Positions 25,363 through 34,369 of a stretch of 64,000 nt of DNA are shown here, piece by piece. Source of the DNA: Oleiagrimonas citrea (lineage in GTDB: Bacteria > Pseudomonadota > Gammaproteobacteria > Xanthomonadales > Rhodanobacteraceae); the NCBI RefSeq assembly GCF_012395255.1, contig NZ_JAAZQD010000006.1, positions 124,001-188,000 on the forward strand. Reading direction: 5' to 3'. Position 1 is the first letter of the stretch. Each line of letters opens with the position of its first letter. Made by a program: the position numbers and the translations under genes. Below the pieces are notes generated by a model. The model did no database searches and was not told the origin of the DNA. It was given only the letters and a program-made list of their open reading frames with translations.

Positions 25363-27252
25363 ATGATTGCATCTTGCATTGCCATGCTGGCCATGAATGC
25401 GGCCGCACTTGCGCACGCGCCGCCTACGGTCGCGCAGCTGTTTCAGCGGAACCGATACGAGCGGGTCGAAGTTTCGCCGGATGGATCGAAGCTGGCCATT
25501 GCCTATCGGGTGGACGACGGCACCCGGGTGACTGTGATCGATCGCGCGACCCGCAAGCCGATCACGCAGGTAGATCCGGGTTCGCGCGGTGAAGTCGGCG
25601 AGCTGACCTGGCTCGGCAACGAGCGGTTGCTGCTGTCGGCCAATCGGCGTCTGGCCGGATACAACGTCTCCATCGTCGAGCCGCGGTTGTACTTGGTCGA
25701 TTTGCACAAGAAGCACCCCAGGATTCTCGCGGACGATTTTCTCGGCACCATCGATGGCGACGATCGGCATGTCCTGGTGTCTTCGTGCGGGAATTTTCCC
25801 GGAGGCAACTGCGTGCGTCGCATCAATCTTCTCGATGACGACGAAAAAAGCGAATTGCTGGCCACCGCGCCCAAGCACACGTATCTGTTCAGCATCGATC
25901 ACGCCGGCACCGTGCGTTTTGCACTGGGGTGGGACAAGAACGCGCGCAGTCGTCTGTACCTACGTCAGGGCAAGGGCAAGTGGAAGCTGGTCAACGATAG
26001 CGACGTGTCCCATGTCGACGTGATTCCGCTCGGCATTGCCCGCGACAACCGCAGCGCCGTGCTGGATACGGAGCAGGTGACGGGTACCGATGTGCTGGAA
26101 CGCTACGATTTCGCCACCGGCAAGCGCACACCGCTGCTACATGATCCCGATTCCGATCCATTGACGGTGATTCGTTCGTTCGACGGGCGCGGCATGATCG
26201 GCGCCTGGTATGGACCGGGACGCCCGCGTGCGCGCTACTTCACGACAGGCGTGGATGCCAAATGGCATCAAGCGCTGAACAAGTCCTTCCCCGATGGCAG
26301 GGTCATCGTGGAAAGCGCTTCCGACAACGGCAACATCGTCGTCGTGCGTGTCGTCAGTGACCGCAACCCGGGTCGTTTCTATCTGCTCGATCGTGCCACG
26401 CACAAGCTGGATCATCTGTTCGACGCCCGTCCGGACCTGGATTCGAAGCAGTTGCTGCCGACGCGGCCCTTCACGATGCAAGCGCGCGACGGCCTCACGT
26501 TGCACGGCTTCGTCACGCTGCCGCGTGGCGTGAGCGGGCATGCGCCCATGGTCGTGATCGTGCACGGCGGGCCGTACCTCATTCGCGATGACTGGACGTT
26601 CGACCCGGAGACCCAGCTATTGGCGACGCATGGCTATGCGGTGCTGCATGTGAATTTTCGCGGTTCTGGAGGCAGCGGTCTCGATTTCGTCGAGCGTGGC
26701 TATCGCCAATGGGGCAAGGCCATGCAGAACGACGTCACCGACGCGACGCGTTGGGCGATCAAGCAGGGCCTGGCCGATCCCGATCGCATCTGCATCTACG
26801 GTGCCAGTTACGGCGGTTACGCGGCACTGATGGGAGCGGCGCTGCAACCGCAACTCTACCGTTGCGCGATCGGCTACGCGGGTGTCTACGATCTCGCCCG
26901 TCTGTATCGCTGGGGAGATATCCATCGCAGCGATTACGGCATGCACTACCTGCACACGGTACTCGGGCTGGACAAGCGCGAGCTGGCGGCGCATTCGCCC
27001 GCCGAGCTTGCCGACCGCATCAAGGTGCCCGTCCTGCTTGCCCATGGAGCCATGGATGGACGTGTACCGTTGAAGTACGCGCGCGAAATGCGGCATGCGA
27101 TGCGGCATGCGGGGCATCCGGTGGAATACCTCGAATACTCGTGGGAAGGGCATGGCCTGAGTCGACGGGACGACATCAAGGACTTCTACACGCACATGCT
27201 GGACTTTCTGCATGCGCATCTGGCCGCACCGGAGAAGGCGAACAGTTCCTGA
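25363..27252 (+). CDS. Exported S9 family prolyl oligopeptidase-like serine peptidase
   Basis: 629 residues. A short N-terminal signal sequence (MIASCIAMLAMNAAALAHA) is followed by a beta-propeller-like domain up to about residue 370 and an alpha/beta hydrolase domain. The nucleophile Ser is in GASYGGYAALMG near 481, the Asp in HGAMDGRVP near 565, and the His in SWEGHGLS near 600. The oxyanion region is VIVHGGPY, and HVNFRGSGGSG is typical of S9C-type peptidases. It probably degrades oligopeptides in the periplasm. Start ATG 25363 is preceded by aggga; the longer frame would bury the signal peptide. Confidence 0.9.
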   Translation: MIASCIAMLAMNAAALAHAPPTVAQLFQRNRYERVEVSPDGSKLAIAYRVDDGTRVTVIDRATRKPITQVDPGSRGEVGELTWLGNERLLLSANRRLAGYNVSIVEPRLYLVDLHKKHPRILADDFLGTIDGDDRHVLVSSCGNFPGGNCVRRINLLDDDEKSELLATAPKHTYLFSIDHAGTVRFALGWDKNARSRLYLRQGKGKWKLVNDSDVSHVDVIPLGIARDNRSAVLDTEQVTGTDVLERYDFATGKRTPLLHDPDSDPLTVIRSFDGRGMIGAWYGPGRPRARYFTTGVDAKWHQALNKSFPDGRVIVESASDNGNIVVVRVVSDRNPGRFYLLDRATHKLDHLFDARPDLDSKQLLPTRPFTMQARDGLTLHGFVTLPRGVSGHAPMVVIVHGGPYLIRDDWTFDPETQLLATHGYAVLHVNFRGSGGSGLDFVERGYRQWGKAMQNDVTDATRWAIKQGLADPDRICIYGASYGGYAALMGAALQPQLYRCAIGYAGVYDLARLYRWGDIHRSDYGMHYLHTVLGLDKRELAAHSPAELADRIKVPVLLAHGAMDGRVPLKYAREMRHAMRHAGHPVEYLEYSWEGHGLSRRDDIKDFYTHMLDFLHAHLAAPEKANSS

Positions 27253-27270
27253 TCCGGCGTGCGTCATGCT

Positions 27271-27307
27271 TCATGAAAAAGGGGCGCCGAAGCGCCCCTT
27301 TTTTCAT
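27271..27307. terminator. Bidirectional rho-independent terminator between S9 peptidase and glnA
   Basis: The symmetrical hairpin is ggggcgc (27281-27287), loop cgaa, gcgcccc (27292-27298). It is flanked by an A-run on the left and a T-run on the right, and both arms extend to catg. It can serve both converging transcripts. Confidence 0.88.
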
Positions 27308-27325
27308 GATCGATCCACGAGGCGA

Positions 27326-28735
27326 TCAGAACGAGTAGTACATCGAGAACTCCAGCGGATGCGTGGAGGCGCGGTACTTGGTCACTTCCTGCATCTTCAG
27401 TGCGATGTAGCCGTCGATGAAGTCGTCGGTGAACACGTCGCCGGCCTTGAGGAAGTCGCGATCCTTGTCCAGTGCTTCCAGGGCCTGATCCAGGCTGGAG
27501 CAGACCTGCGGGATGTTCTTCTCCTCTTCCGGCGGCAGGTCGTACAGATCCTTGTCGGCGGGCGCGCCCGGGTCGATCTTGTTCATGATGCCGTCCAGGC
27601 CGGCCATCATCAGCGCGGTGAAGGTCAGGTAGCCGGACTGCATCGGGTCGGGGAAGCGCACTTCGATGCGGCGGCCCTTGGGGCTGGACACGTACGGGAT
27701 GCGGCAACTTGCCGAGCGGTTGCGCGCCGAGTAGGCCAGCATCACCGGCGCCTCGAAGCCCGGCACCAGGCGCTTGTAGCTGTTGGTGGTGGCGTTGGCG
27801 AAGGCGTTGATGGCCTTGGCGTGCTTGAAGATGCCGCCGATGTACCACAGCGCGGTCTGCGACAGGCCGCCGTACAGGTCGCCCGCGAACAGGTTCTCGC
27901 CGCCCTTCGACAGCGACTGGTGCACGTGCATGCCGGAGCCGTTGTCGCCGACCACCGGTTTGGGCATGAAGGTGGCGGTCTTGCCGTTCTCGTGGGCGAC
28001 GTTCTTGACCACGTACTTCATCATCAGCAGTTCGTCGGCCTTCTTCACCAGCGTGTTGAAGCGCGTGCCGATCTCGCACTGGCCGGCGTTGGACACCTCG
28101 TGATGGTGCACTTCGACCACCTGGCCCAGCTCCTCCAGCACCTTGCACATGTCCGCGCGCAGGTCGCCCAGCGAATCGACCGGGCTGACCGGGAAGTAGC
28201 CGCCCTTCACGCCCGGACGATGGCCGGCATTGCCTTCCTCGTACTTGTAGCGCGAGCTCCAGTGGGCTTCCTGCGACTCGATCTCGTAGAACACGCGGCC
28301 CATGTCGTTCTGCCAGCGCACCGAATCGAACACGAAGAATTCCGGCTCCGGGCCGAAGAAGGCCGAGTCGGCGATACCGGTGGACTTCAGGTAGGCTTCG
28401 GCGCGGCGCGCGATGGAGCGCGGATCGCGGCCGTAGGCCTGCATGGTCGACGGCTCCAGCACGTCGCAGGTCAGGATCAGCTGCTTGTGACCACTGAACG
28501 GATCGATCAGCGCCGTGTCCGGATCCGGCATCAGAATCATGTCGGATTCGTTGATGCCCTTCCAGCCGGAGATCGACGAGCCGTCGAACATCTTGCCGTC
28601 CTCGAAGGTCGACTCGTCGACGGTGTGCGCGGGGTAGGTGACGTGATGCTGCTTGCCGAGCATGTCCGCGAAGCGGAAGTCGACAAACTCGATGTTCTCG
28701 TCCTTGATCAGTTTCAGTACGGCGTTGGCGGTCAT
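27326..28735 (-). CDS. glnA: Glutamine synthetase, type I
   Basis: 469 residues, the usual GSI-beta length. The N-terminal beta-grasp domain contains [16 protein letters not shown]. Catalytic motifs are [18 protein letters not shown] near 262 and the ATP-binding [11 protein letters not shown]. The adenylylation tyrosine is visible in [10 protein letters not shown] near residue 397, so activity is probably controlled by GlnE. It condenses ammonia with glutamate using ATP in the cytoplasm. The upstream region shows a sigma-54 promoter and two NtrC-like dyads. It is monocistronic here; ntrBC lies elsewhere in the window. Confidence 0.97.
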   Translation of the reverse strand: MTANAVLKLIKDENIEFVDFRFADMLGKQHHVTYPAHTVDESTFEDGKMFDGSSISGWKGINESDMILMPDPDTALIDPFSGHKQLILTCDVLEPSTMQAYGRDPRSIARRAEAYLKSTGIADSAFFGPEPEFFVFDSVRWQNDMGRVFYEIESQEAHWSSRYKYEEGNAGHRPGVKGGYFPVSPVDSLGDLRADMCKVLEELGQVVEVHHHEVSNAGQCEIGTRFNTLVKKADELLMMKYVVKNVAHENGKTATFMPKPVVGDNGSGMHVHQSLSKGGENLFAGDLYGGLSQTALWYIGGIFKHAKAINAFANATTNSYKRLVPGFEAPVMLAYSARNRSASCRIPYVSSPKGRRIEVRFPDPMQSGYLTFTALMMAGLDGIMNKIDPGAPADKDLYDLPPEEEKNIPQVCSSLDQALEALDKDRDFLKAGDVFTDDFIDGYIALKMQEVTKYRASTHPLEFSMYYSF

Positions 28736-28776
28736 GGAGGCATCCAGCGTTGATGGGTGAGAGACAGTGCCCTTTA

Positions 28777-28792
28777 AGCATAGGGCATGCCA
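28777..28792 (-). promoter_or_regulatory. Sigma-54 (-24/-12) promoter of glnA
   Basis: Read on the minus strand the element is TGGCAT-GCCCT-ATGCT, matching the consensus TGGCAC-N5-TTGCW with GG and GC exactly 10 bases apart. Transcription would start near 28766, giving a leader of about 31 bases before the glnA ATG at 28735. Confidence 0.75.
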
Positions 28793-28842
28793 CGGGCAAA
28801 GCGCGTCGCCATGCGGTGCAGACGGATGCCAGGGCCACTTTT

Positions 28843-28859
28843 TGCACCAAATTCATGCA
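28843..28859 (-). promoter_or_regulatory. NtrC-like site, proximal, upstream of glnA
   Basis: The + strand sequence TGCACC-AAATT-CATGCA matches 10 of 12 arm positions of TGCACC-N5-GGTGCA. It is centred about 85 bp upstream of the predicted start. Confidence 0.6.
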
Positions 28860-28873
28860 AAAGAACTACAGCT

Positions 28874-28890
28874 TGCACAAGCATGGTGAT
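28874..28890 (-). promoter_or_regulatory. NtrC-like site, distal, upstream of glnA
   Basis: The + strand sequence TGCACA-AGCAT-GGTGAT matches 9 of 12 arm positions. Its centre is 31 bp, about three helical turns, from the proximal site, the same phasing as the paired enhancer sites of enteric glnA. Confidence 0.58.
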
Positions 28891-29145
28891 TCCGGTGCAC
28901 GTGTCCAGCCCGCCATGGATGGCATCGTTCGCTCTGGGGCGATCGCTCGGCATGATCGGGAAACGCTTTGTTCGCGCTTTTTCGATTGCAAACTTCCAGC
29001 GCGACGCCAACATCGGTGACATCACCGGTCCCTGACGCACGCCGGTGTGGCGCGCCGGCAGCTGGGCGGGAAGATCCAGCCGGACGCGCACGTGACCCCG
29101 GACCGGTGGGTTCGCGGTCCCGCGTCGACATCACGAGAACCCGTC

Positions 29146-29982
29146 ATGAGCGCGCCGCGTTTTCCCACTTATTTCCTCTCCCACGGCGGCGGCCCCTGGC
29201 CGTACATGAAAGGGCCGATGCGCGAACACTACCGCCTGCTGGAACGGTCGTTGCAGGATCTTCCTGCCCAGTTGCCGGAGCGGCCGCGTGCGGTACTGGT
29301 GGTGACCGGGCATTGGGAAGAAGACGCGTACACGGTGTCGTCCTCGCCTGCACCAGGCATGGTGTTCGACTACTACGGGTTTCCCGAATACCTGTATCAC
29401 ATCCAGTATCCGGCGCCAGGTGCGCCGACCCTGGCCGAGCGTGTGCACGGATTACTGTCCGCGGCGGATCTGCCTGCGCGCGCCGATGCTGAACGCGGTT
29501 TCGACCACGGCACGTTCAGCATGATGAAGCCGATCTATCCGGATGCAGACATGCCGATCGTGCAGCTGTCGCTGCGACACGGTTACGACCCGGCCGAGCA
29601 CTGGCGCGCGGGCCAGGCGCTAGCGCCGCTGCGCGACGAGGGCATCCTCATCGTGGGCAGCGGACTGAGCTACCACAATCTGTCGAAGTTCGGCCCCGCC
29701 GGCGCGGAGCCGGCCATGCAGTTTGACGGTTGGCTACGGCAAACCCTGGCCGCCGGCCCCGAGGCGCGGCGCGAAGCGCTGATGCACTGGGCGCAGGCGC
29801 CCTCGGCGCGCGAAGCTCATCCGCGCGAGGATCACCTGATCCCGTTGATGGTGGTGCTGGGCGCGGCGCAGGATGATCCGGCGGTATGCGTCTATGGCGA
29901 GCGTTTCATGGGGGTGGCCGCGTCGAGTTTCCGCTTCGGCGTGGATCGCACGCCGACGGCCTTCGATCAGCTGGCGGCCTGA
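29146..29982 (+). CDS. Class III extradiol dioxygenase family protein (DODA/YgiD-like)
   Basis: 278 residues. The N-terminal metal-binding FLSHGGGPW near 10-18 contains the first His ligand. VVTGHWEEDAYTVS supplies the second (near 57), and VGSGLSYHNL and the later AREAHPREDHLIPLMVV are typical LigB-type motifs. YFGF-like DYYGFPEYLYHIQYPAPG is characteristic of the 4,5-DOPA dioxygenase group. These are zinc or iron enzymes that open catechol rings; the physiological substrate is uncertain. ATG 29146 is the start; the open frame extends upstream without similarity. Confidence 0.87.
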   Translation: MSAPRFPTYFLSHGGGPWPYMKGPMREHYRLLERSLQDLPAQLPERPRAVLVVTGHWEEDAYTVSSSPAPGMVFDYYGFPEYLYHIQYPAPGAPTLAERVHGLLSAADLPARADAERGFDHGTFSMMKPIYPDADMPIVQLSLRHGYDPAEHWRAGQALAPLRDEGILIVGSGLSYHNLSKFGPAGAEPAMQFDGWLRQTLAAGPEARREALMHWAQAPSAREAHPREDHLIPLMVVLGAAQDDPAVCVYGERFMGVAASSFRFGVDRTPTAFDQLAA

Positions 29983-29986
29983 GCGT

Positions 29987-30009
29987 CCCCGCCGATCATT
30001 CGGCCGGGG
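29987..30009 (+). terminator. Possible hairpin after the dioxygenase gene
   Basis: ccccgccga pairs with tcggccgggg around a tcat loop with one bulged base, 5 bases after the stop codon. There is no T-run, so it is a weak candidate. Confidence 0.35.
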
Positions 30010-30254
30010 GCGGATAAGACACAAGTTCCGGTGCAGGCGCACCCGTGAGCGTATGGGGCGGGACCCGCACCGCATGCCTCATGCACATCGTGCGAATTGC
30101 TGGTGCAGATTACGAGGCATGTCGCAGGGAAGCGGCTGGAGCCAAGGCGAAAGTCACCGAGTGACGGGTTCATCGCGCGATTTGCCCGTTTTTTGCCCCG
30201 ATTTCCGACGGCGTTGCGCGTACACTGCGATTTTTTGCGACGGACCCCGCGCCC

Positions 30255-31049
30255 ATGCACGACCTGATCCGCGTCATCGTCCTCGGCATCATCGAGGGCA
30301 TCACCGAATTCCTGCCGATCTCCTCGACCGGCCACTTGTTGATCGCCGAACGCTGGCTGGGCGCGCGTTCGGACCTGTTCAATGTCGGCATCCAGGCGGG
30401 CGCGATCCTGGCGGTGACGCTGATCTACTGGAAGCGCATCTGGCAGCTGCTGACGCAGTGGCGTGATCCGGCCAACCGCGACTACCTGTTCAAGCTCATT
30501 GTCGCGTTCCTCATCACCGCCGTGCTCGGGCTGATCGCGGTCAAGCACGGCTTCAAGCTGCCGGAGACGGTGACGCCGGTGGCGTGGGCGCTGATCGTCG
30601 GTGGCTTCTGGATGCTGGCGGCCGAGCAGGTCGCCGCGCGCAAGCCGGACCGGCGCGAGATTACCTGGACCGTGGCGATCCTGGTCGGCATCGCGCAGAT
30701 GGTTGCCGGCATCTTCCCCGGCACATCGCGCTCGGCCGCGACCATTTTCGCGGCCATGCTGTTCGGCACCAGCAACCGCGAGTCGGCCACCGAATTCGCG
30801 TTTCTGGTCGGCATCCCGACCATGTACGCGGCGACTGGCTACGAAATGCTGAAGGTGTTGCACGACGGCGGTGCGGCGCACGAGGACTGGACGGCGCTGG
30901 GTGTGGGCTTCGTGGTCTCGGCCATCGTCGCCTTCATCGCCGTGAAGTGGCTGCTCGGTTACATTCGCACGCACCGCTTCACGCCGTTCGCGATCTACCG
31001 CATCGCGCTGGGCGTGGCCCTGCTGCTGCTGCTTCCGGGCGGCGCCTGA
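30255..31049 (+). CDS. uppP: Undecaprenyl-diphosphatase (BacA/UppP)
   Basis: 264 residues, a polytopic inner-membrane protein. Family motifs are EGITEFLPISSTGHLLIAE near residue 16, with the catalytic glutamates, and GIFPGTSRSAATIFAAML near 155, with the P-loop-like PGTSRS. It dephosphorylates undecaprenyl pyrophosphate in the cell-wall lipid carrier cycle, and overexpression gives bacitracin resistance in other species. The stop lies 3 bp from that of the convergent PerM-like gene. Upstream 29983-30254 shows no other gene. Confidence 0.95.
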   Translation: MHDLIRVIVLGIIEGITEFLPISSTGHLLIAERWLGARSDLFNVGIQAGAILAVTLIYWKRIWQLLTQWRDPANRDYLFKLIVAFLITAVLGLIAVKHGFKLPETVTPVAWALIVGGFWMLAAEQVAARKPDRREITWTVAILVGIAQMVAGIFPGTSRSAATIFAAMLFGTSNRESATEFAFLVGIPTMYAATGYEMLKVLHDGGAAHEDWTALGVGFVVSAIVAFIAVKWLLGYIRTHRFTPFAIYRIALGVALLLLLPGGA

Positions 31050-31052
31050 GCG

Positions 31053-32174
31053 TTAGCGCCCGACCAGGTGGGCGAACCACTCCCAGCCGCGGATGTGTTC
31101 GGCGATCAGCTTTACCGTGGTCAGCATCGGCACCGCCAGCAACGCGCCAGCGATGCCCCAGATCCACGCCCACAGCAACAGCCAGATCAGGATCGCCACC
31201 GGTGACAGGCGCATGCGTCGGCCCATGATCATCGGTGTGACCAGGTTGCCCTCGACGGAAGTCAGCGCGGCGAAGCTCAGCGCCGGGGCCAGCGCATTGA
31301 GCAGGTGGTCGAAGTGCATGCTGCCGGCCACCGTCAGCACCAGCGTCATGCTGATCGCGCCGACGTAGGGCACGAAGTTGGCCAGTGCCGCCAGACCGCC
31401 CCACAGCAGCGGATCGGGCATCTTCAGGCCCCACAGGATCAGCGCGGTCAAAGCGCCCAGTGTGAAATTGATGCAGGTGGCGGTGAAGATGTAGCGCGAC
31501 ACCTCGGCCTGGATACTGCGCACGATGGTGACCACGTGCCGCTTGCTGGCGAACGAAGGCGAAACCTCGACCAGCTTCAGCAGCATGCGGTCGCCGAAGA
31601 TCAGGAAGAAGAAAACCAGCAGACCGACGGTGAGCGCGAACGCCAGCACGCGCGGGGTGATGGCGATGACGTCCCAGACATCGAAGCGTGCCGGCCGCGG
31701 CGCGGCCGTATGCCGCGTGCCGCTGCCGACCAGGGATTGCGTGGCGCGGTTGGCCTCGTCGAGTTTGCGCGTGAACGGTTTGATCTTCGGTGCCAGATCG
31801 TGACGGATCGCACTCGGCGCCTGCTGCAGCCACTTCACCGCGGGCGGCGCCAGCAGCGTGACTGCGCCGACCGAACCGCCGGCCACGGCCAGCATCACGA
31901 CCATCGCCGAAAGAAAACGCGGAATGTGCAGGTGCGCCGCACTGGCGACCAGCGGGTTCAGGCCCAGGCCGAGGAACATCGCCAGCATCAGCGGCACGAC
32001 CAGGGTCTGGCTCAGCGCCAGCGTGTAGAGCAGCGCCAGCACCAGCAGCGCGGTCAGCATCAGGCTCATGGCCTGGGTGGGGCGACGCAGTTCGAGCGGA
32101 CGGGCGTCTTTCTCCGCCGCATCGCCCGGCGTGGCCGGCAGCCTGGATTCGCCGGATGGCCGTTCTTGCGTCAT
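31053..32174 (-). CDS. AI-2E (PerM/YdiK) family membrane transporter
   Basis: 373 residues. A charged N-terminal tail precedes two hydrophobic segments (LMLTALLVLALLYTLALS, TLVVPLMLAMFLGLGLNPL), followed by several more helices and the family signatures NFVPYVGAISMTLVLT and the C-terminal WIWGIAGALLAVPMLTTVKL. Members are named for AI-2 export in E. coli TqsA, but many transport sodium or other substrates, so the substrate here is unassigned. A good agaggg site lies before ATG 32174. Confidence 0.88.
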   Translation of the reverse strand: MTQERPSGESRLPATPGDAAEKDARPLELRRPTQAMSLMLTALLVLALLYTLALSQTLVVPLMLAMFLGLGLNPLVASAAHLHIPRFLSAMVVMLAVAGGSVGAVTLLAPPAVKWLQQAPSAIRHDLAPKIKPFTRKLDEANRATQSLVGSGTRHTAAPRPARFDVWDVIAITPRVLAFALTVGLLVFFFLIFGDRMLLKLVEVSPSFASKRHVVTIVRSIQAEVSRYIFTATCINFTLGALTALILWGLKMPDPLLWGGLAALANFVPYVGAISMTLVLTVAGSMHFDHLLNALAPALSFAALTSVEGNLVTPMIMGRRMRLSPVAILIWLLLWAWIWGIAGALLAVPMLTTVKLIAEHIRGWEWFAHLVGR

Positions 32175-32235
32175 GTCCCTCTCCCGGCGCGGCGGTACGA
32201 CGCCGCGTCGTGGTGAAGCCTTCGATGCCGGTTCA

Positions 32236-32484
32236 TTACAGTACGCCGCGAAGGAAGCCGAAACCCCAGCGCCAGGCCAGCGACCATGCGCGGCGCGGCG
32301 GACGCCAGTCCGGGCGGTGGCGGCCCAGCAGGAAGCCGCCCAGGGCGGCGACGCCGAGCGGTAGCGCCGGCGCGGCGCGGTACTGGCGGTCCAGCGTCTG
32401 CACGGCCGCGCGGACGCGCCGGCGTTGCTCAGTGGCTTCGGCGCGGCGCATGTGGCATTCGATCAGGGCACGTCGGTAGCGCAT
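32236..32484 (-). CDS. YqjK-like small basic protein
   Basis: 82 residues, very basic: MRYRRALIECHMRRAEATEQ opens it, and a short hydrophobic stretch (ALPLGVAALGGFLLGR) lies in the middle. Size, position and character fit YqjK, the third gene of the yqjD-yqjE-yqjK cluster of enteric bacteria. Sequence similarity is weak by eye. It starts 4 bp after the stop of the holin-like gene, so it is part of the same operon. Confidence 0.65.
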   Translation of the reverse strand: MRYRRALIECHMRRAEATEQRRRVRAAVQTLDRQYRAAPALPLGVAALGGFLLGRHRPDWRPPRRAWSLAWRWGFGFLRGVL

Positions 32485-32488
32485 TGCT

Positions 32489-32959
32489 TTATCGATCCTC
32501 GGGAGCACGCCGGGCGCGCGCGAACAGGTCGCGCATCTCGGCACGGGTGGCCGGCATGGTCATGTTGCGCGCGGTGCGGCGCAGCAGCAGGCGGGCGACG
32601 ACCAGCAGCACGACATGCACGCCGACCAGTGCGGCCAGCGCCAGCCCGACCGAGTGGGTCAGCAGGTACAGTCCCCAGCCGATCAGCGCGATGAGGCTGG
32701 CCCACAGCGACAGGCTGAGGCCGACCAGCACCACCACCAGCGCGAATACCAGCGGCCAGCTGACTCGCGCCAGACGCAGTTCGCTGCGGGCGAGCGCGAA
32801 CAGCGCGACGGCGAATTCGCGCGTCGCGTCGAACAGCGTTCGCGCGGCCTCCCAGGCGGCCGGAATGTCCAGACGATCCGCGGACGCATCCTCGTCGCGA
32901 GGTGCGTCCTGCGGCGCGTCGTCCGGTTCCGCCGGGCCGTCGCTTTCGGGCGACTGCAC
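32489..32959 (-). CDS. YqjE-like / phage-holin-family membrane protein
   Basis: 156 residues. An acidic N-terminal tail (~35 residues) precedes a helix and two strongly hydrophobic segments (VSWPLVFALVVVLVGLSLSL and VGLALAALVGVHVVLLVVA). The arrangement matches YqjE / holin-X superfamily proteins. It starts with GTG 32959, 3 bp after the stop of the YqjD-like gene. It is probably an inner-membrane protein working with its operon partners; function is unknown. Confidence 0.75.
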   Translation of the reverse strand: MQSPESDGPAEPDDAPQDAPRDEDASADRLDIPAAWEAARTLFDATREFAVALFALARSELRLARVSWPLVFALVVVLVGLSLSLWASLIALIGWGLYLLTHSVGLALAALVGVHVVLLVVARLLLRRTARNMTMPATRAEMRDLFARARRAPEDR

Positions 32960-32962
32960 CGA

Positions 32963-33334
32963 TCAGCGCCGACGCAGGATGCTGCCGAGCAGCCAGCCGC
33001 CGGCTACCGCCATGGCCAGGGACTTGCCCGGGTTCTCGCGCACGTAGTCGAACACGCGATCCAGCGACTGTTCGGCGTAGTCCCGGCCCTCGGCCCATTT
33101 CTCCTGACCCTTTTCGCCCAGGCGCGCGGCGCGGTCGTGGGTGCGCTGCGCGGCGGACGCGGTGGCGTCGGTGGCACGGTGCAGCGCGCGTTCGGTGCGC
33201 TCGGTGCCGCTGACCACCGCATCGCGGGTGGCGTGCAGGGCGGCCGACTCGCGCTCTTTGAGGCGCTCGGCGCTTTCGGCGATGCGCTCGTCGAAGTCCG
33301 GATGCGTTTCGTTCTCTTTGTTCTTGCTTGCCAT
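32963..33334 (-). CDS. DUF883 (ElaB/YqjD-like) C-tail-anchored membrane protein
   Basis: 123 residues. A long charged helical region with coiled-coil character (residues ~15-90) ends in VRENPGKSLAMAVAGGWLLG, the conserved single transmembrane tail of ElaB/YqjD proteins, followed by SILRRR. In E. coli YqjD associates with stationary-phase ribosomes at the membrane. A ggagaac site precedes ATG 33334. It heads the YqjD/YqjE/YqjK-like operon. Confidence 0.85.
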   Translation of the reverse strand: MASKNKENETHPDFDERIAESAERLKERESAALHATRDAVVSGTERTERALHRATDATASAAQRTHDRAARLGEKGQEKWAEGRDYAEQSLDRVFDYVRENPGKSLAMAVAGGWLLGSILRRR

Positions 33335-33367
33335 GGGAATGTTCTCCTGTGTCGTGCGTGGGAGGCG

Positions 33368-33526
33368 CTATGTGCGTCGACCGCGGATCAGGGCGACGAT
33401 GAACAGCACCAGGAAAATGATGAACAGGATCTTGGCAATGCCGGCTGCCGCGCCAGCGATGCCGCCGAAGCCGAGCACGGCGGCGATGATGGCGATGATC
33501 AGAAACGTGATGGCCCAAGAAAGCAT
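33368..33526 (-). CDS. DUF1328 (YtjA-like) small membrane protein
   Basis: 52 residues: [20 protein letters not shown], then [20 protein letters not shown] and a basic tail RGRRT. The two hydrophobic segments with the GFGGIAG turn define DUF1328. An agaagga site lies 9 bases before ATG 33526; the longer open frame upstream is not conserved. It is a small inner-membrane protein, function unknown, often induced by envelope stress. Confidence 0.88.
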   Translation of the reverse strand: MLSWAITFLIIAIIAAVLGFGGIAGAAAGIAKILFIIFLVLFIVALIRGRRT

Positions 33527-33693
33527 GTGCAAATCCTTCTGATTGCGCCGCCGTATCGCGGCGTCGATGCATCGTCGTGGCATCGACTCGACCATCCTGG
33601 AAGCGCGGCTGTGCATCCGTCCTGAACGCTTTCATGGTGCGGCCGCGAGGGTTCAGCAAGGTGACTGGTTGCTGAACCCCTGTGGTGACGCGA

Positions 33694-34317
33694 TCATCCG
33701 GCCAGGCGGGGATTGAGCGTGTAGGTGCCCATCCACTCGGCCTCGGCCAGCACGTGACCGTCCATGGCGCGGCGCAGGTCGGCCAGGTCGAAGCGCCCGT
33801 CCAGACCCAGGCTCGGCACGTCCAGCGCGTACAGCTTGAAGTGGTAGTGGTGGATGATGCTGTCGTTCCACGGCGGGCACGGGCCGTCGTAGCCGTAGTA
33901 GTCGCCGGACATGCTTTCGTCGCCGGCGAACCAGCCGGTGTAGTCGTTGATGCCTTGCTTCGACCCGGGCGGGCCGGCCGGGTCGCGTTTGCCGTGGGGC
34001 GTGGTGCCCTCGCAGCATGCGCCGGCCTCGAACTCGCCGCATTCGGCCGGGATGTCGGCCATGACCCAGTGCACGAACTCCACGCGCGGCAGGTCGGCGG
34101 GCACTTCGCGGCCCTCCTGATTGACGTCGTCGGGTTTGCTCGGCACGTCGGGGTCCACGCAGATCAGCGCGAACGAGCGGGTGCCCTCGGGCGCGTCGGA
34201 CCAGGCCAGGTGCGGGCTGCGGTTGTCGGAGAGTTCGACCGGCGCGCCGATCTTGCCGAAGGCGAATTCGGTGGGGATCGGATCGCCGTGGGCGAAACTG
34301 TCACTGCGGAATTTCAT
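33694..34317 (-). CDS. YbhB/YbcL family (PEBP, Raf-kinase-inhibitor-like) protein
   Basis: 207 residues, a little longer than most bacterial PEBP proteins. The ligand-binding signature is SPHLAWSDAPEGTRSFALIC (residues ~34-53) with the DPDVP motif. VEFVHWVMADIPA and GYDGPCPPWNDSIIHHYHFK follow. There is an insertion relative to E. coli YbhB around the DDVNQEGREVPADLPR segment. No signal peptide is present, so it is probably cytoplasmic. An aaggag site precedes ATG 34317. The physiological partner is unknown. Confidence 0.9.
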   Translation of the reverse strand: MKFRSDSFAHGDPIPTEFAFGKIGAPVELSDNRSPHLAWSDAPEGTRSFALICVDPDVPSKPDDVNQEGREVPADLPRVEFVHWVMADIPAECGEFEAGACCEGTTPHGKRDPAGPPGSKQGINDYTGWFAGDESMSGDYYGYDGPCPPWNDSIIHHYHFKLYALDVPSLGLDGRFDLADLRRAMDGHVLAEAEWMGTYTLNPRLAG

Positions 34318-34369
34318 GGCATCTCCTTGCTGGGAACGGTGAGGAAGATTGGGTCGGCTCGCGCCGGCA

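Larger units (their letters stand above)
28736..29145. promoter_or_regulatory. glnA / dioxygenase divergent intergenic region
   Basis: 410 bases without a gene I can support. The glnA-proximal half holds the sigma-54 element and NtrC-like dyads listed separately. The half near the dioxygenase (about 28900-29145) shows no recognisable promoter boxes or RNA structure. Confidence 0.6.

Noticed and set aside
28785-28820. Second sigma-54-like element (tggcatccgtctgca on the minus strand) upstream of glnA
   Set aside because: The GG-to-GC spacing is 9 instead of 10 bases, which normally abolishes sigma-54 recognition. The element at 28777-28792 has correct spacing.
29983-30254. Non-coding RNA or tRNA upstream of uppP
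   Set aside because: No cloverleaf or convincing structured element. Only one weak hairpin after the dioxygenase stop.
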